Positions 24,594 to 33,191 of a stretch of 64,000 bases of DNA are shown in pieces. Under the pieces are notes generated by a model. It was not told the origin of the DNA. It worked only from the letters and a program-made list of their open reading frames with translations, and ran no database searches. Each line of letters begins with the position of its first letter. The first letter of the stretch is position 1. The position numbers and the translations under genes are program-made. The stretch spans positions 33,004 through 97,003 of the forward strand of contig JAFYYA010000077.1 in the NCBI GenBank assembly GCA_017557785.1, given 5' to 3'. This DNA is from Salinivirgaceae bacterium (GTDB lineage: Bacteria; Bacteroidota; Bacteroidia; Bacteroidales; SZUA-534).

Positions 24594-25750
24594 TTATCTG
24601 ATATTCTATTATTTGCAACCATTCTACCGCCTGTAAGCACAGCCAGTATTTTCGGCATAAATCTATTCATTATTAAATATATGCAATGACAGATTGCGTA
24701 AACCAAAACAGTGCCCAAAACAAGCGACGCGAAATTCAGGACCTTATTCGCGGGAGGTAAAAACAATGTTATCAACCAATTAACCACATCGACAACCAAA
24801 ACCATATGTGCCATATACACAAAAAACGAACTTTTTGACAATGCGCCAACCGGGCTGTGTTTTTCGGATAGCGCCGCACACAAATTAAAGAATAGAGGAA
24901 TGGCGCAAAGCACAAATAATCGTGAGGTTATGCAATAAATCCATTCGTTAACATTGAACGACACTGACGCAACAATCAGCAGTAATGCCGACAGATACAA
25001 TTGAATTTTAAAATGTTTGCTGAAAAATCCTGACATATTGAATCGGTTTATGCAAAACCACGCACCCAAAGAGAACATAAAAAACGCTTTCGACGAGAAA
25101 CCAGGGTATGGAATCGATAAATCGACGCTATAAAGCAGACCAGCCAATATCAGAAAAAGTTTTCCTGCTTTCCTCACCATAAAATATATGAGAGGCGACA
25201 GAAGCACGACCACCATAAGGTCGCGGAGAAACCAGGCCGGTTCGTCCATCGGCACGCCCGAACTGACGGAAATTCCAAAAAGATTTATCTGCTCGGGGCG
25301 TAAATCGCCATACAGACATCTGTCCCAAAACAGACGAAACCATCCGCGCTCGTTAAGCAGGGCGACCATATCAACAGGCTCGTTTCCTTTTATAAAATGT
25401 CCGATAGAGCGCGTTATAAGGAAACCGCACATAGCTATCAGATTCCAAAGCAGATAGGGCACTAAAAGCGTGGCTCCGCGTTTTTTTATCTTAGCAAGCC
25501 AAACATCGGCGTTCCAATTTTCTAACTTCCTGAAAAACAAGTATCCGGATATGAGAAAAAAGGCAGGAACCGCGACCGAAAACAACACTCTGAAAATCAT
25601 AATTGTTGACGCTTCATACCAACCTTCGGAAAAAATCTCAGTTCCGTCGGTGTAATATTGCCTAACGTGAAGCCCGACAACCATAAAAGCCAAAACCGGC
25701 CTCAACCAATCAATTGTTTCCGATTGTATTTTCTGCCAATCGCCGCTCAT
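24590..25750 (-). CDS. Acyltransferase 3 family membrane protein (cluster gene 7)
   Basis: A 386-residue protein with about ten membrane segments and the acyltransferase 3 (OafA/WecH type) N-terminus: DWLRPVLAFMVVGLHVRQYY, with the conserved His in the first membrane helix. It usually O-acetylates or succinylates sugars of surface polysaccharides. It overlaps both neighbours by four bases (glf upstream, GT2 downstream), so it belongs to the same transcription unit. The acyl donor is not evident. Confidence 0.85.
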   Translation of the reverse strand: MSGDWQKIQSETIDWLRPVLAFMVVGLHVRQYYTDGTEIFSEGWYEASTIMIFRVLFSVAVPAFFLISGYLFFRKLENWNADVWLAKIKKRGATLLVPYLLWNLIAMCGFLITRSIGHFIKGNEPVDMVALLNERGWFRLFWDRCLYGDLRPEQINLFGISVSSGVPMDEPAWFLRDLMVVVLLSPLIYFMVRKAGKLFLILAGLLYSVDLSIPYPGFSSKAFFMFSLGAWFCINRFNMSGFFSKHFKIQLYLSALLLIVASVSFNVNEWIYCITSRLFVLCAIPLFFNLCAALSEKHSPVGALSKSSFFVYMAHMVLVVDVVNWLITLFLPPANKVLNFASLVLGTVLVYAICHCIYLIMNRFMPKILAVLTGGRMVANNRISDK

Positions 25751-26844
25751 ATTTGCATATTCAATACATTCTCAATAATTTGGTGCATATCGTAGTACTT
25801 ATACTCAGCCAGACGACCTCCGAAAATGATGTTCGGGTTTTGTGCCGCCAAAGCCGCATACTGGGCATAAAGAGCGTTGTTGCGGCTGTTGTTGATGGGA
25901 TAATAAGGTGCAGCACCACGCTCCCATTTTTGCGAATACTCATAGGTGATGACCGTGTCGGGCTGCTGGCCGAACTCGAAGTACTTGTGCTCGATGCAAC
26001 GGGTATAGGGAACTTCTGCCTCGGTGTAGTTGACCACGGCATTCCCTTGAAAATCAGACACTCCTGTAAGCAGTTCATGCTCGAAACGCAGTGAGCGGAA
26101 ATCCAACTCGCCAAAACGGTAGTTGTAGAAGGCGTCAATCTGACCAGTAAAGACAATCTTGTCGGCAAGAGCATCAAAATACTCGCGATTGGCAAAATAA
26201 TCGGTGTTCAGACGCACTTCGCAACCATCAAGCAACTTATTGAAAATCTGCGTATAGCCGCCAATAGGGATACCTTGAAATATGTCGTTGAAATAGTTGT
26301 TGTTGAACTCAAAACGGAACGGCAGTCGGCGTATCACAAAAGCAGGGATTTCTGTAGCCTTCATTCCCCACTGCTTTTCGGAATATCCTTTGACAAGTGT
26401 TTCGTAAATATCACGTCCTGCAAGTTTAAGCGCCTGTTCTTCAAGATTTTTTGGCTCGGAAATGTCAGCAAACTCAGCCCGTTGCTGCTCAATTATCGCC
26501 TTTGCATCTTCTGGTGTGTTAACGCCCCAAAGTTGGTGGAAAGTGTTCATATTGAAGGGCAGATTGTAGCGTTTGCCCTTGTAGTAGGCAACTGGCGAAT
26601 TCACAAAATTGTTGAACGACACAAGGCTGTTCACAAAATTCCAAACCTGCAGATTCGATGTATGGAAAATGTGCGGTCCATACTTATGCACGTTGATACC
26701 AGCGGTGTTTTCCGTATAGCAACCTCCACCAACGTGAGGGTTGCGGTCGATGACAAGGCACTTCTTGTCCACCGCCTTCGCACGGTAAGCAAACATACTG
26801 CCGAACAATCCGGCACCGACTATAAGATAATCGTATTGTGGCAT
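25747..26844 (-). CDS. glf: UDP-galactopyranose mutase
   Basis: A 365-residue flavoenzyme that converts UDP-galactopyranose to UDP-galactofuranose. The FAD-binding start GAGLFGSMFA is at residues 7-16, followed by RNPHVGGGCYTE; the family stretches GYSEKQWG, TGQIDAFYNYRFGELDFRSL and GRLAEYKYYDM carry substrate-binding residues. The length is normal. It implies that the glycan made here contains galactofuranose, and that at least one of the two GT2 enzymes, or one elsewhere, uses it. It lies three bases after the LicD gene upstream. Confidence 0.95.
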   Translation of the reverse strand: MPQYDYLIVGAGLFGSMFAYRAKAVDKKCLVIDRNPHVGGGCYTENTAGINVHKYGPHIFHTSNLQVWNFVNSLVSFNNFVNSPVAYYKGKRYNLPFNMNTFHQLWGVNTPEDAKAIIEQQRAEFADISEPKNLEEQALKLAGRDIYETLVKGYSEKQWGMKATEIPAFVIRRLPFRFEFNNNYFNDIFQGIPIGGYTQIFNKLLDGCEVRLNTDYFANREYFDALADKIVFTGQIDAFYNYRFGELDFRSLRFEHELLTGVSDFQGNAVVNYTEAEVPYTRCIEHKYFEFGQQPDTVITYEYSQKWERGAAPYYPINNSRNNALYAQYAALAAQNPNIIFGGRLAEYKYYDMHQIIENVLNMQI

Positions 26845-26847
26845 AGA

Positions 26848-27705
26848 CTACAAATTATGGTGGCATTGTGACAAATCGGGACATATAAACTTGGCGTGAA
26901 TCCGCCACTGCTCCTTTGGCGGCATCTTCATATAATCGCCATAAATGTTTTTCAAATAAGCATCTGGATTGCCAGGCGCATAAAATTTATGCCCTTCAAA
27001 CTCAACTTCCGACAACGGGAACATATCAGTTTTCAATGTCGGATAACCATAAGTAAGTCGTTCCATCGGTGAAAAAATCCGATCTTTTGAACGTGCAATA
27101 CAGATCAATTTGAAAACAATTTTCAATGCAGCATAGATAACCGGAAAGACAAAATACCGAATGATATTCATCAATGTCAATGGCCGATTGTAATGGAAAA
27201 AGCCGAAACACTTTTGAAACCAATTTAAGAAAAAACGAAACGCGGGCTTTGCTAACGTAGGGTACTCGACTGCCTCAAAAACATCGATGAAAATACCGCG
27301 ATGGTAATCGGTTGTGAACACATCGAAATCGTTAATATAAAAAGTATTGTCTTTGCGTATTTTAAAAATACCGCGACCAACACCTGACTGAGGCTCGTTT
27401 TTTTCTGTTTGCAAGAAATAACCATTTTCCAGCTGTGAAGCACCAATTTCAATGAATTTTTTATAATCTTCAGCAGGCATCGAGACATCAACATCATCGT
27501 CCCACGGAATAAATCCTCCATGACGTACCGCGCCCAATAAGGTTCCATAGCTTAACCAATACTGCAAATTGTTGGATCGGCACACTCGATCAAATTCGAT
27601 AAGTATTTCCAGCGCAGCCTGCTGCGATTGTCTGAAAACGCTGCCTTCTGGGTTGTATTTCGCTTTTAATTCTGCGCTATTTATTGATTCCGATACTCCT
27701 GACAT
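26848..27705 (-). CDS. LicD-family phosphotransferase (LicD 1, cluster gene 5)
   Basis: A 285-residue LicD-family protein. It carries the family core GTLLGAVRHGGF followed by IPWDDDVD, with the Asp triad of nucleotidyltransferase-fold phosphotransferases. LicD proteins move phosphocholine or similar phospho-alcohols from CDP-activated donors onto cell-surface glycans. It shares its N-terminal KAKYNPEGSVFRQ pattern with the second LicD in the cluster (RAKYNPDGSVLRQ), so the two are paralogues that diverged in their C-terminal, likely acceptor-specific, halves. The stop overlaps the dehydrogenase-like gene by one base. Confidence 0.88.
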   Translation of the reverse strand: MSGVSESINSAELKAKYNPEGSVFRQSQQAALEILIEFDRVCRSNNLQYWLSYGTLLGAVRHGGFIPWDDDVDVSMPAEDYKKFIEIGASQLENGYFLQTEKNEPQSGVGRGIFKIRKDNTFYINDFDVFTTDYHRGIFIDVFEAVEYPTLAKPAFRFFLNWFQKCFGFFHYNRPLTLMNIIRYFVFPVIYAALKIVFKLICIARSKDRIFSPMERLTYGYPTLKTDMFPLSEVEFEGHKFYAPGNPDAYLKNIYGDYMKMPPKEQWRIHAKFICPDLSQCHHNL

Positions 27706-28727
27706 TATCCTAATAAATTATTGCAATTTATTTTACCCATTCCCCACTCATAAACCTTGTCTATAACAGGGGTGCTAATATCATATTTTTCCGCTAATTC
27801 TTTAATAAAACGGAGTCCAAATGGAAAATCCTCAGTAAAATATCTGTTTTGAAAATCGGGGACAAAACCATTATCCGTCTCTTTCATAGGAGACAGTAAT
27901 CCCCGAAAGGCAGGTATGCTCTTAATCTTTTTCGTAAGACTCGCTGCATCCGAACTCTCGTAATACTTCAAAAGTGGGAGAATAGAATCTTTCTCAACTG
28001 GCAATTTTCCTAACAAGCTGAAAAATTCTTCATCCATTTTTATAATTGTATCAGAAGAATCGTCAGACCATTCTTCATAAAACAAGATATTGCGATCAAA
28101 TGGTTTACCATCCCAATTATGAAATAACGAATACAAACGTCCCGTATGCAAAATCGGATTGCTGTTAGTCAATGATACTTCATAAAAACTTTTTAGAAGC
28201 TCCACGGATGTAATCCAAAGTTTCCCAACAAGCTGTCGAAAAACTTCTGTATCAAGAATATTTTCCGTCGCAATGTAAGCTTTAGGCTTGTAACCTAAAA
28301 GATTAGCCGAATGTCCATAAACTCCCACCCGAGCAATGAACGGGGTTCGTTGAAAGCCAAACAGTTTAGATTGTGAATCGAATATTTTATGTGCGGCGAA
28401 GAAAAAACCCGTACTGCACACTATCGACCCGACAACCGTTTTTTTAGACAAATATGGTTTTATACATTTCAGCTCGTTTTCAATAGCATAGCCAGGAAGA
28501 CAAAGAAATACTATGTCACAGTTTTTAACCACAGTTTCAGGATTATCGCTGATTTCATTGATTCTTCCTATGTATTTTTTCCCTTCGCTGTCTGTGACTT
28601 CAATTTTTTTTCCCCATTTTTCAGGATTACGCGTTAGAATATTCAACAAAACATTTTCATTCGCAGACAAAACTCCCGAACAAACGTGTCCCAATGCTCC
28701 ACCACCGCAAATGCATATTTTAATCAT
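27705..28727 (-). CDS. Octopine/nopaline dehydrogenase family protein (cluster gene 4)
   Basis: A 340-residue NAD(P)-dependent enzyme. The Rossmann start IKICICGGGALGHVC has the GxGxxG-type pattern; the C-terminal helical domain has SLTNSNPILHTGRLYSLF, the N-P-x-x-H core that holds the catalytic His of opine dehydrogenases. These enzymes reductively couple an amino acid with a 2-oxo acid, or reduce a related 2-oxo substrate. It overlaps by four bases with the nucleotidyltransferase-aminotransferase fusion and by one with LicD 1, so its product most likely feeds the same glycan decoration. The substrate is not known. Confidence 0.8.
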   Translation of the reverse strand: MIKICICGGGALGHVCSGVLSANENVLLNILTRNPEKWGKKIEVTDSEGKKYIGRINEISDNPETVVKNCDIVFLCLPGYAIENELKCIKPYLSKKTVVGSIVCSTGFFFAAHKIFDSQSKLFGFQRTPFIARVGVYGHSANLLGYKPKAYIATENILDTEVFRQLVGKLWITSVELLKSFYEVSLTNSNPILHTGRLYSLFHNWDGKPFDRNILFYEEWSDDSSDTIIKMDEEFFSLLGKLPVEKDSILPLLKYYESSDAASLTKKIKSIPAFRGLLSPMKETDNGFVPDFQNRYFTEDFPFGLRFIKELAEKYDISTPVIDKVYEWGMGKINCNNLLG

Positions 28728-30532
28728 AATTGCATTAATCCATCAATCAGTTTCGTATTATCTTCGTGACTCCTGACAGCAATACGCATATACTGTTTAG
28801 CGTTGAGCCCGGCTTTCGATGTGCAGTCGCGCATTAGGATGTTGAAACGCTTTAACATTTCAATTACAATACCATTTGCGGTGTACGGCTGCATAATTTC
28901 AACAAGGAAATAATTCGCTTGAGATGGAATCACTCGTAAATATTTGATTTCACGTAATTTGCTTTCAAAATCAGCACGTTCTTCAATAAATTTGGCACAC
29001 GCTTTCCTATAGTCTTTCTCGTATTTTGTGAAAATCTGCATAAAAAACTCCGCAAACGAATTGATATTCCATATGCTGACCGTTTTTTTCAATTCCACAA
29101 TCAGAGTTTTGTCTGCCGAACACAAAATTCCAAGCCGTATGCCTGGGACTCCATAGCTTTTTGAAATACTTTTCATTACAACCATAGTCGGGTATTTTTC
29201 CAGAATATCGTTGTGAAGCAGTGAGTTGTTTTCCCAATCTGTACTGAAATCAACAAAACTCTCGTCAACTATCAGCCTGACATTGTTTTTGCCGCACCAA
29301 TCGGCAATGCGGCAAACATCTGCGAACGGAATAAAGTTTCCTGACGGATTGTCGGGATTTATCAGCAGAAGGTTGTCCGCGTGGTTTTTCGAAAAATAAT
29401 CAATCAAGTCTTGTGCCGAATATCGGTACTCGTCGTTCTGCGGAATAAAAGTTACAAGTTCCTCCGGCTTACGTCTGTTGGGGTACTCTTCAAAAGTTGG
29501 ACGGATAATACCCAATGTTCCAGGCAACATTTCCATTAAAGCCTTAATCAGTTCTGCTGCACCATTGCCCGGAATTATATATTCTTCTTTTACGCCCCAG
29601 CACTTGCTTGCAATTAACGTATTGACTTTCAACCCCGATGGATATTCCGCTACAAGAGTTTTAAAATTCGCCTGCATCTCATCAATTATGCTGGAACTTC
29701 TAAAATATGGATTTACCAAATAACAGAAATCCAGCATTTTTGGGAACCTCCAGAAACCGCCATATCGCCCGTAATATTTTCTAATAATGTCTTTGTCTTC
29801 GGCAAACAAGGCTTCGGCGATATCCAAATCCTGCTTGTCATCAATTTCATACCATTTTTCGCCATCAAGCGGCAAAGCTTTCAAGTCGTGAGAATTAAGG
29901 AACGAAATTATCCGCAACACGTTCTCATAATACTCATTGTTTCCGACTGCTTTAATGTATGCATCCAAAAAAGGAACATACTTGTTTGCGGAAAAATCTT
30001 TTGAAAACTTATAGATATTGACGGTTTTATAATACTCACAAGTGTCTTCGTAACGGAATGCCGCTTTGGTTATGAAATTGACAATGTTGTTGTCATTGTC
30101 GATTTTCACCATAGTTCCATCCATCCACGTTTCGTATTTTGCAATGAGTGCCAGATTCGGTTCCTTGCTTCCGACTATTAGGTTGAGGACACTGTCTTCG
30201 AAAATCAAATCACTCTCTATCAGCAAAGTATCATCTTGTTTAAGTTTTTCTTTTGCCAAATAGAGCGAATATATATTGTTAGTTTTATCGAAAATTGGGT
30301 TTTCAACATACTCAATATTATATTCTTTCTGTCTGTCGGCAAGATGGCTGACAAGTCTTGTAGCCTCGTACCCAACAACAATTACTATTCGTTTGAGATT
30401 CAGCTTCTTCAGCTGATTGAGCAGTCTGTCGATAAGCATAGTCTCATTGACAGAGACCATACATTTGGTGTTGTTTTGAGTATACTCGCCAAGTCGCTTG
30501 CCCATTCCTGCCGCTAAAATTACTGCTTGCAT
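28724..30532 (-). CDS. Fusion: sugar/choline-type nucleotidyltransferase and class I/II aminotransferase
   Basis: A 602-residue two-domain protein. Residues 1-240 are a LicC-like nucleotidyltransferase: LAAGMGKRLG at 6-15, TKCMVSVN, and the metal-binding ESDLIFED. Residues 245-602 are a PLP-dependent aminotransferase of the HisC/CobD-like class I/II fold, with NPDNPSGN and the lysine motif KSISKSYGVPGIRLG. The family resembles phosphocholine cytidylyltransferases fused to aminotransferases, and is analogous to the PntC-type fusions that make CMP-2-aminoethylphosphonate, but those carry a different aminotransferase class and no phosphonate genes are seen here. The expected product is a nucleotide-activated amino compound for LicD. 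Confidence 0.82.
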   Translation of the reverse strand: MQAVILAAGMGKRLGEYTQNNTKCMVSVNETMLIDRLLNQLKKLNLKRIVIVVGYEATRLVSHLADRQKEYNIEYVENPIFDKTNNIYSLYLAKEKLKQDDTLLIESDLIFEDSVLNLIVGSKEPNLALIAKYETWMDGTMVKIDNDNNIVNFITKAAFRYEDTCEYYKTVNIYKFSKDFSANKYVPFLDAYIKAVGNNEYYENVLRIISFLNSHDLKALPLDGEKWYEIDDKQDLDIAEALFAEDKDIIRKYYGRYGGFWRFPKMLDFCYLVNPYFRSSSIIDEMQANFKTLVAEYPSGLKVNTLIASKCWGVKEEYIIPGNGAAELIKALMEMLPGTLGIIRPTFEEYPNRRKPEELVTFIPQNDEYRYSAQDLIDYFSKNHADNLLLINPDNPSGNFIPFADVCRIADWCGKNNVRLIVDESFVDFSTDWENNSLLHNDILEKYPTMVVMKSISKSYGVPGIRLGILCSADKTLIVELKKTVSIWNINSFAEFFMQIFTKYEKDYRKACAKFIEERADFESKLREIKYLRVIPSQANYFLVEIMQPYTANGIVIEMLKRFNILMRDCTSKAGLNAKQYMRIAVRSHEDNTKLIDGLMQL

Positions 30533-30629
30533 TTCCCTATTTTATTATGTTTTGGCAATATACTATATTTTGAAAATAATACTGCAGAACACGCAACTAA
30601 TGTGTACAAATTAAAGACAACTATTGGTA

Positions 30630-31445
30630 TTATTGCTTTTTTATAGCGACAAAATAATGGTTTATTCCTGTTTCAGGCAGCAAATGCCAATTCCCATACA
30701 ATTTTGAAAGATAATTATCCGCATTACCAGGACAAGGGAACATAACTCCTTCAAAACTGTGCTCGATAAGAGGAAAAACATCCTTTTTGTGGCGTAAAGA
30801 ATTGAAATTGATACCATAATCATGGATGTAGGTTGTTCCGTGAAATAAACGCCCATAGAAACGGAGAAGTTGGATAAACGGTAATGAAACAAACTCTAAA
30901 ACTACCGACAATAAATGCTTGAATTTACCATCCTGAATCATAAACGTTTTCCTTCGCAGGAACTTTCCATATGTTTTTTCAACTATTTTTTTTATCGCAA
31001 GAGACCCGTTTTCAAGCGGGAAAATATCTATCCAAATAGGTTCGTAAAGCGAATTCCCATAAATATCTTTTTTTCTTGACACCAACACTCTTTCGTTCAG
31101 AACGCGAGAGATCAGACAATGGTTAACGGAATCCGGATAGTTGTCCTTTCGACCATTGTGCAGTCTAAAATTACCGCCAAGGTCACGTTTCAGGCATTTT
31201 AGCAACCGTCTAAGATCGCGCCGCGACACGCAAATATCAACATCGTCATCCCAAGGAATAAAGCCTCCATGACGCATTGCACCTAGAAGTGTGCCCGAAT
31301 CAAGCCAATACTGAATGTTGTTTTTTTTGCATACAGAATCAAACTCAATAAGGGTATCAAGTGCTCCAAGCTGTATTTGGCGAAGAACCGAGCCGTCGGG
31401 ATTGTATTTCGCTCTGAGTTCCTCTTGTATTTTGTCATCTATCAT
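30630..31445 (-). CDS. LicD-family phosphotransferase (LicD 2, cluster gene 2)
   Basis: A 271-residue LicD-family protein with GTLLGAMRHGGF then IPWDDDVD and the paralogue-shared N-terminus RAKYNPDGSVLRQ. The ATG at 31445 overlaps the stop of the flippase gene by one base (TAATG); an upstream ATG at 31466 lies inside the flippase gene. It probably transfers a phospho-amino alcohol to a glycan acceptor different from that of LicD 1. A 97-base gap with no clear promoter separates it from the fusion gene downstream. Confidence 0.87.
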   Translation of the reverse strand: MIDDKIQEELRAKYNPDGSVLRQIQLGALDTLIEFDSVCKKNNIQYWLDSGTLLGAMRHGGFIPWDDDVDICVSRRDLRRLLKCLKRDLGGNFRLHNGRKDNYPDSVNHCLISRVLNERVLVSRKKDIYGNSLYEPIWIDIFPLENGSLAIKKIVEKTYGKFLRRKTFMIQDGKFKHLLSVVLEFVSLPFIQLLRFYGRLFHGTTYIHDYGINFNSLRHKKDVFPLIEHSFEGVMFPCPGNADNYLSKLYGNWHLLPETGINHYFVAIKKQ

Positions 31446-33004
31446 TATTGCCTTTTTTTGTTGCAAACATAGCTAGCCATCATCTTCATAACATTCTTCC
31501 TTTCTGATTGTGTCAATCCTACAAACACTGTAGTTAAGCAAACAATCAAAACCGAAAACAATACAACACATATCGACTTTATAGTATTGTCAGCAAAAAT
31601 GTTATCACATACAGCTTGAAATCCTATTGACAATGCCGAACTCACCAGAACAACTATTGTTATCGGCAATATGGCTTTTTTCAAGTAATCAGAGATTAGT
31701 AGACCTATTTGTTTCCTGACAAATAATGTACGTAATACTTGCGTTATCAGTGTCATAACAATTGAAACCATAAACACCGATTCTGCGGGGAAACCGAACC
31801 AATTAATGCCCAAATAAGCCACGGGTAGAATAAGCAATAATGTTAGTCCGATAACAATTTGATAATTACGGACTTTACCCGTGGCTTGTATTGATGATGC
31901 CAACGGACTGACTAGAGCGTTTAGCAGACACTCAATTACAAGCAAACGAGTGAAAATGTACGACTCCGCAGGGACGTTGCGGCCTCGTAACCAGAGTGGA
32001 AGAATGAAATCCACTTCCAAAAAAATGGGTAGTGCCGCCACAAAAAGAAGGAAAAAAGATATTCGTGTACTTTGGCATATAAGATTGCGCATTTCAGCCA
32101 CCTCACCAGCTGCATAAGATTTTACCAATTGCGGCCTAACTGCGGAGAAAAAATTAGCATTTAATTGTCGAATAGTATAATAAACCTTGCTGGCTATAGC
32201 CTTAGCCGCACTAGCAATCGGACCAAACGCCACGTTTATCAATATGCCCAGACCATAGCTTTTAAAGACATCAGCACACGAGCCAATCATATTCCAGCCC
32301 GCATACGAGAACATCTCCTTAAATTTCGACATATCAAAAACAAACCGGTAGTGGCATTCTGTGTAAAATAATTTACAATATAACCAATAGAAAGCCGATA
32401 CCAACAGTTGTGCACCCACCATTAGCGCAGCGTACAGAATCAGACGGTCTTCTTTAATGTCGGACGTATGAGCCAAAGCGAATGCAATCGACAAATTTAT
32501 AATAACTTCGACCAAACTCAGATAAGCATAGACCTTCATCTTCTCTTTAGCCACCACCATTCCCTGATACGGGAATCGCAAAATCTGAATGCAGAACGAT
32601 ATGACGCTGAAATGGAAAACCCATTTTGCAGCAACAATATGTCCCGAAACGTTCATCTTATTTTCAAGGAACCAACCACCCGCTGTTTCGGCCAATATTG
32701 CAATTATTGCAGTAATTATGAAAAAGATAGTAAAACTTATGCAGAATGTGCGGTTGAGTTCATTATGATTGCCTCTACCCATTTCGAAAGCGTACCACCG
32801 CTGGCAAGCAGAAAGCATTGTCTCGCTTATGAAAGAGGCCATAAGTACAATACCAGCAACTGCATCGTAGATGCCAAAAAACTCTTTGCCCAAAGCATCA
32901 AGTACTACGCGTGATGTGTAAAGCCCTACAAGCATTACAACTATCATCCGCACATAAAGCAGCAAGGTGTTTTTCGCTATCCGTTTCTGGTCAATTGCTG
33001 ACAT
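31445..33004 (-). CDS. Polysaccharide flippase (Wzx/MATE-type)
   Basis: A 519-residue protein with about 14 membrane segments and the MOP-superfamily polysaccharide export pattern (IAKNTLLLYVRMIVVMLVGL at the start). It would flip lipid-linked glycan across the inner membrane. The ATG 33004 (MSAIDQKRIAKN) fits the family start; an ATG at 33067 extends 21 non-homologous residues across the candidate promoter. It heads the nine-gene minus-strand cluster. No polymerase (Wzy) and no initiating transferase are present in the window. Confidence 0.88.
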   Translation of the reverse strand: MSAIDQKRIAKNTLLLYVRMIVVMLVGLYTSRVVLDALGKEFFGIYDAVAGIVLMASFISETMLSACQRWYAFEMGRGNHNELNRTFCISFTIFFIITAIIAILAETAGGWFLENKMNVSGHIVAAKWVFHFSVISFCIQILRFPYQGMVVAKEKMKVYAYLSLVEVIINLSIAFALAHTSDIKEDRLILYAALMVGAQLLVSAFYWLYCKLFYTECHYRFVFDMSKFKEMFSYAGWNMIGSCADVFKSYGLGILINVAFGPIASAAKAIASKVYYTIRQLNANFFSAVRPQLVKSYAAGEVAEMRNLICQSTRISFFLLFVAALPIFLEVDFILPLWLRGRNVPAESYIFTRLLVIECLLNALVSPLASSIQATGKVRNYQIVIGLTLLLILPVAYLGINWFGFPAESVFMVSIVMTLITQVLRTLFVRKQIGLLISDYLKKAILPITIVVLVSSALSIGFQAVCDNIFADNTIKSICVVLFSVLIVCLTTVFVGLTQSERKNVMKMMASYVCNKKRQ

Positions 33005-33018
33005 AGTGTTGTTTGTTG

Positions 33019-33026
33019 CAAATGTA
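33019..33026 (-). promoter_or_regulatory. Candidate -7 box of the glycan cluster
   Basis: On the minus strand this is TACATTTG, an exact TAnnTTTG. No TTG lies at the expected -33 position. It implies a very short leader before the ATG at 33004. Confidence 0.45.
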
Positions 33027-33110
33027 GTTTTTTTGCGTTCATGCAGTATCATCTTTTCCAAATACAAACGCTAACGCAAGGCCATTTGTTATAATTTGGT
33101 TTCCTAAACA

Positions 33111-33142
33111 AAAAAAACTTCAACCGCTAAGGCTGAAGTTTT
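33111..33142. terminator. Terminator of the M3 peptidase gene
   Basis: On the minus strand ACTTCAGCC pairs with GGTTGAAGT (one A-C mismatch) across TTAGC and runs into eight T. It lies about 50 bases after the M3 peptidase stop. Confidence 0.8.
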
Positions 33143-33191
33143 ACTATTGTGCCTGACAACGAGTCGTCAGCGTATTCTTTTCTATCCTTAA

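Noticed and set aside
28724-30532. A full 2-aminoethylphosphonate pathway around the nucleotidyltransferase-aminotransferase fusion
   Set aside because: No PEP mutase or phosphonopyruvate decarboxylase gene is present, and the aminotransferase is of class I/II and not the PhnW type.
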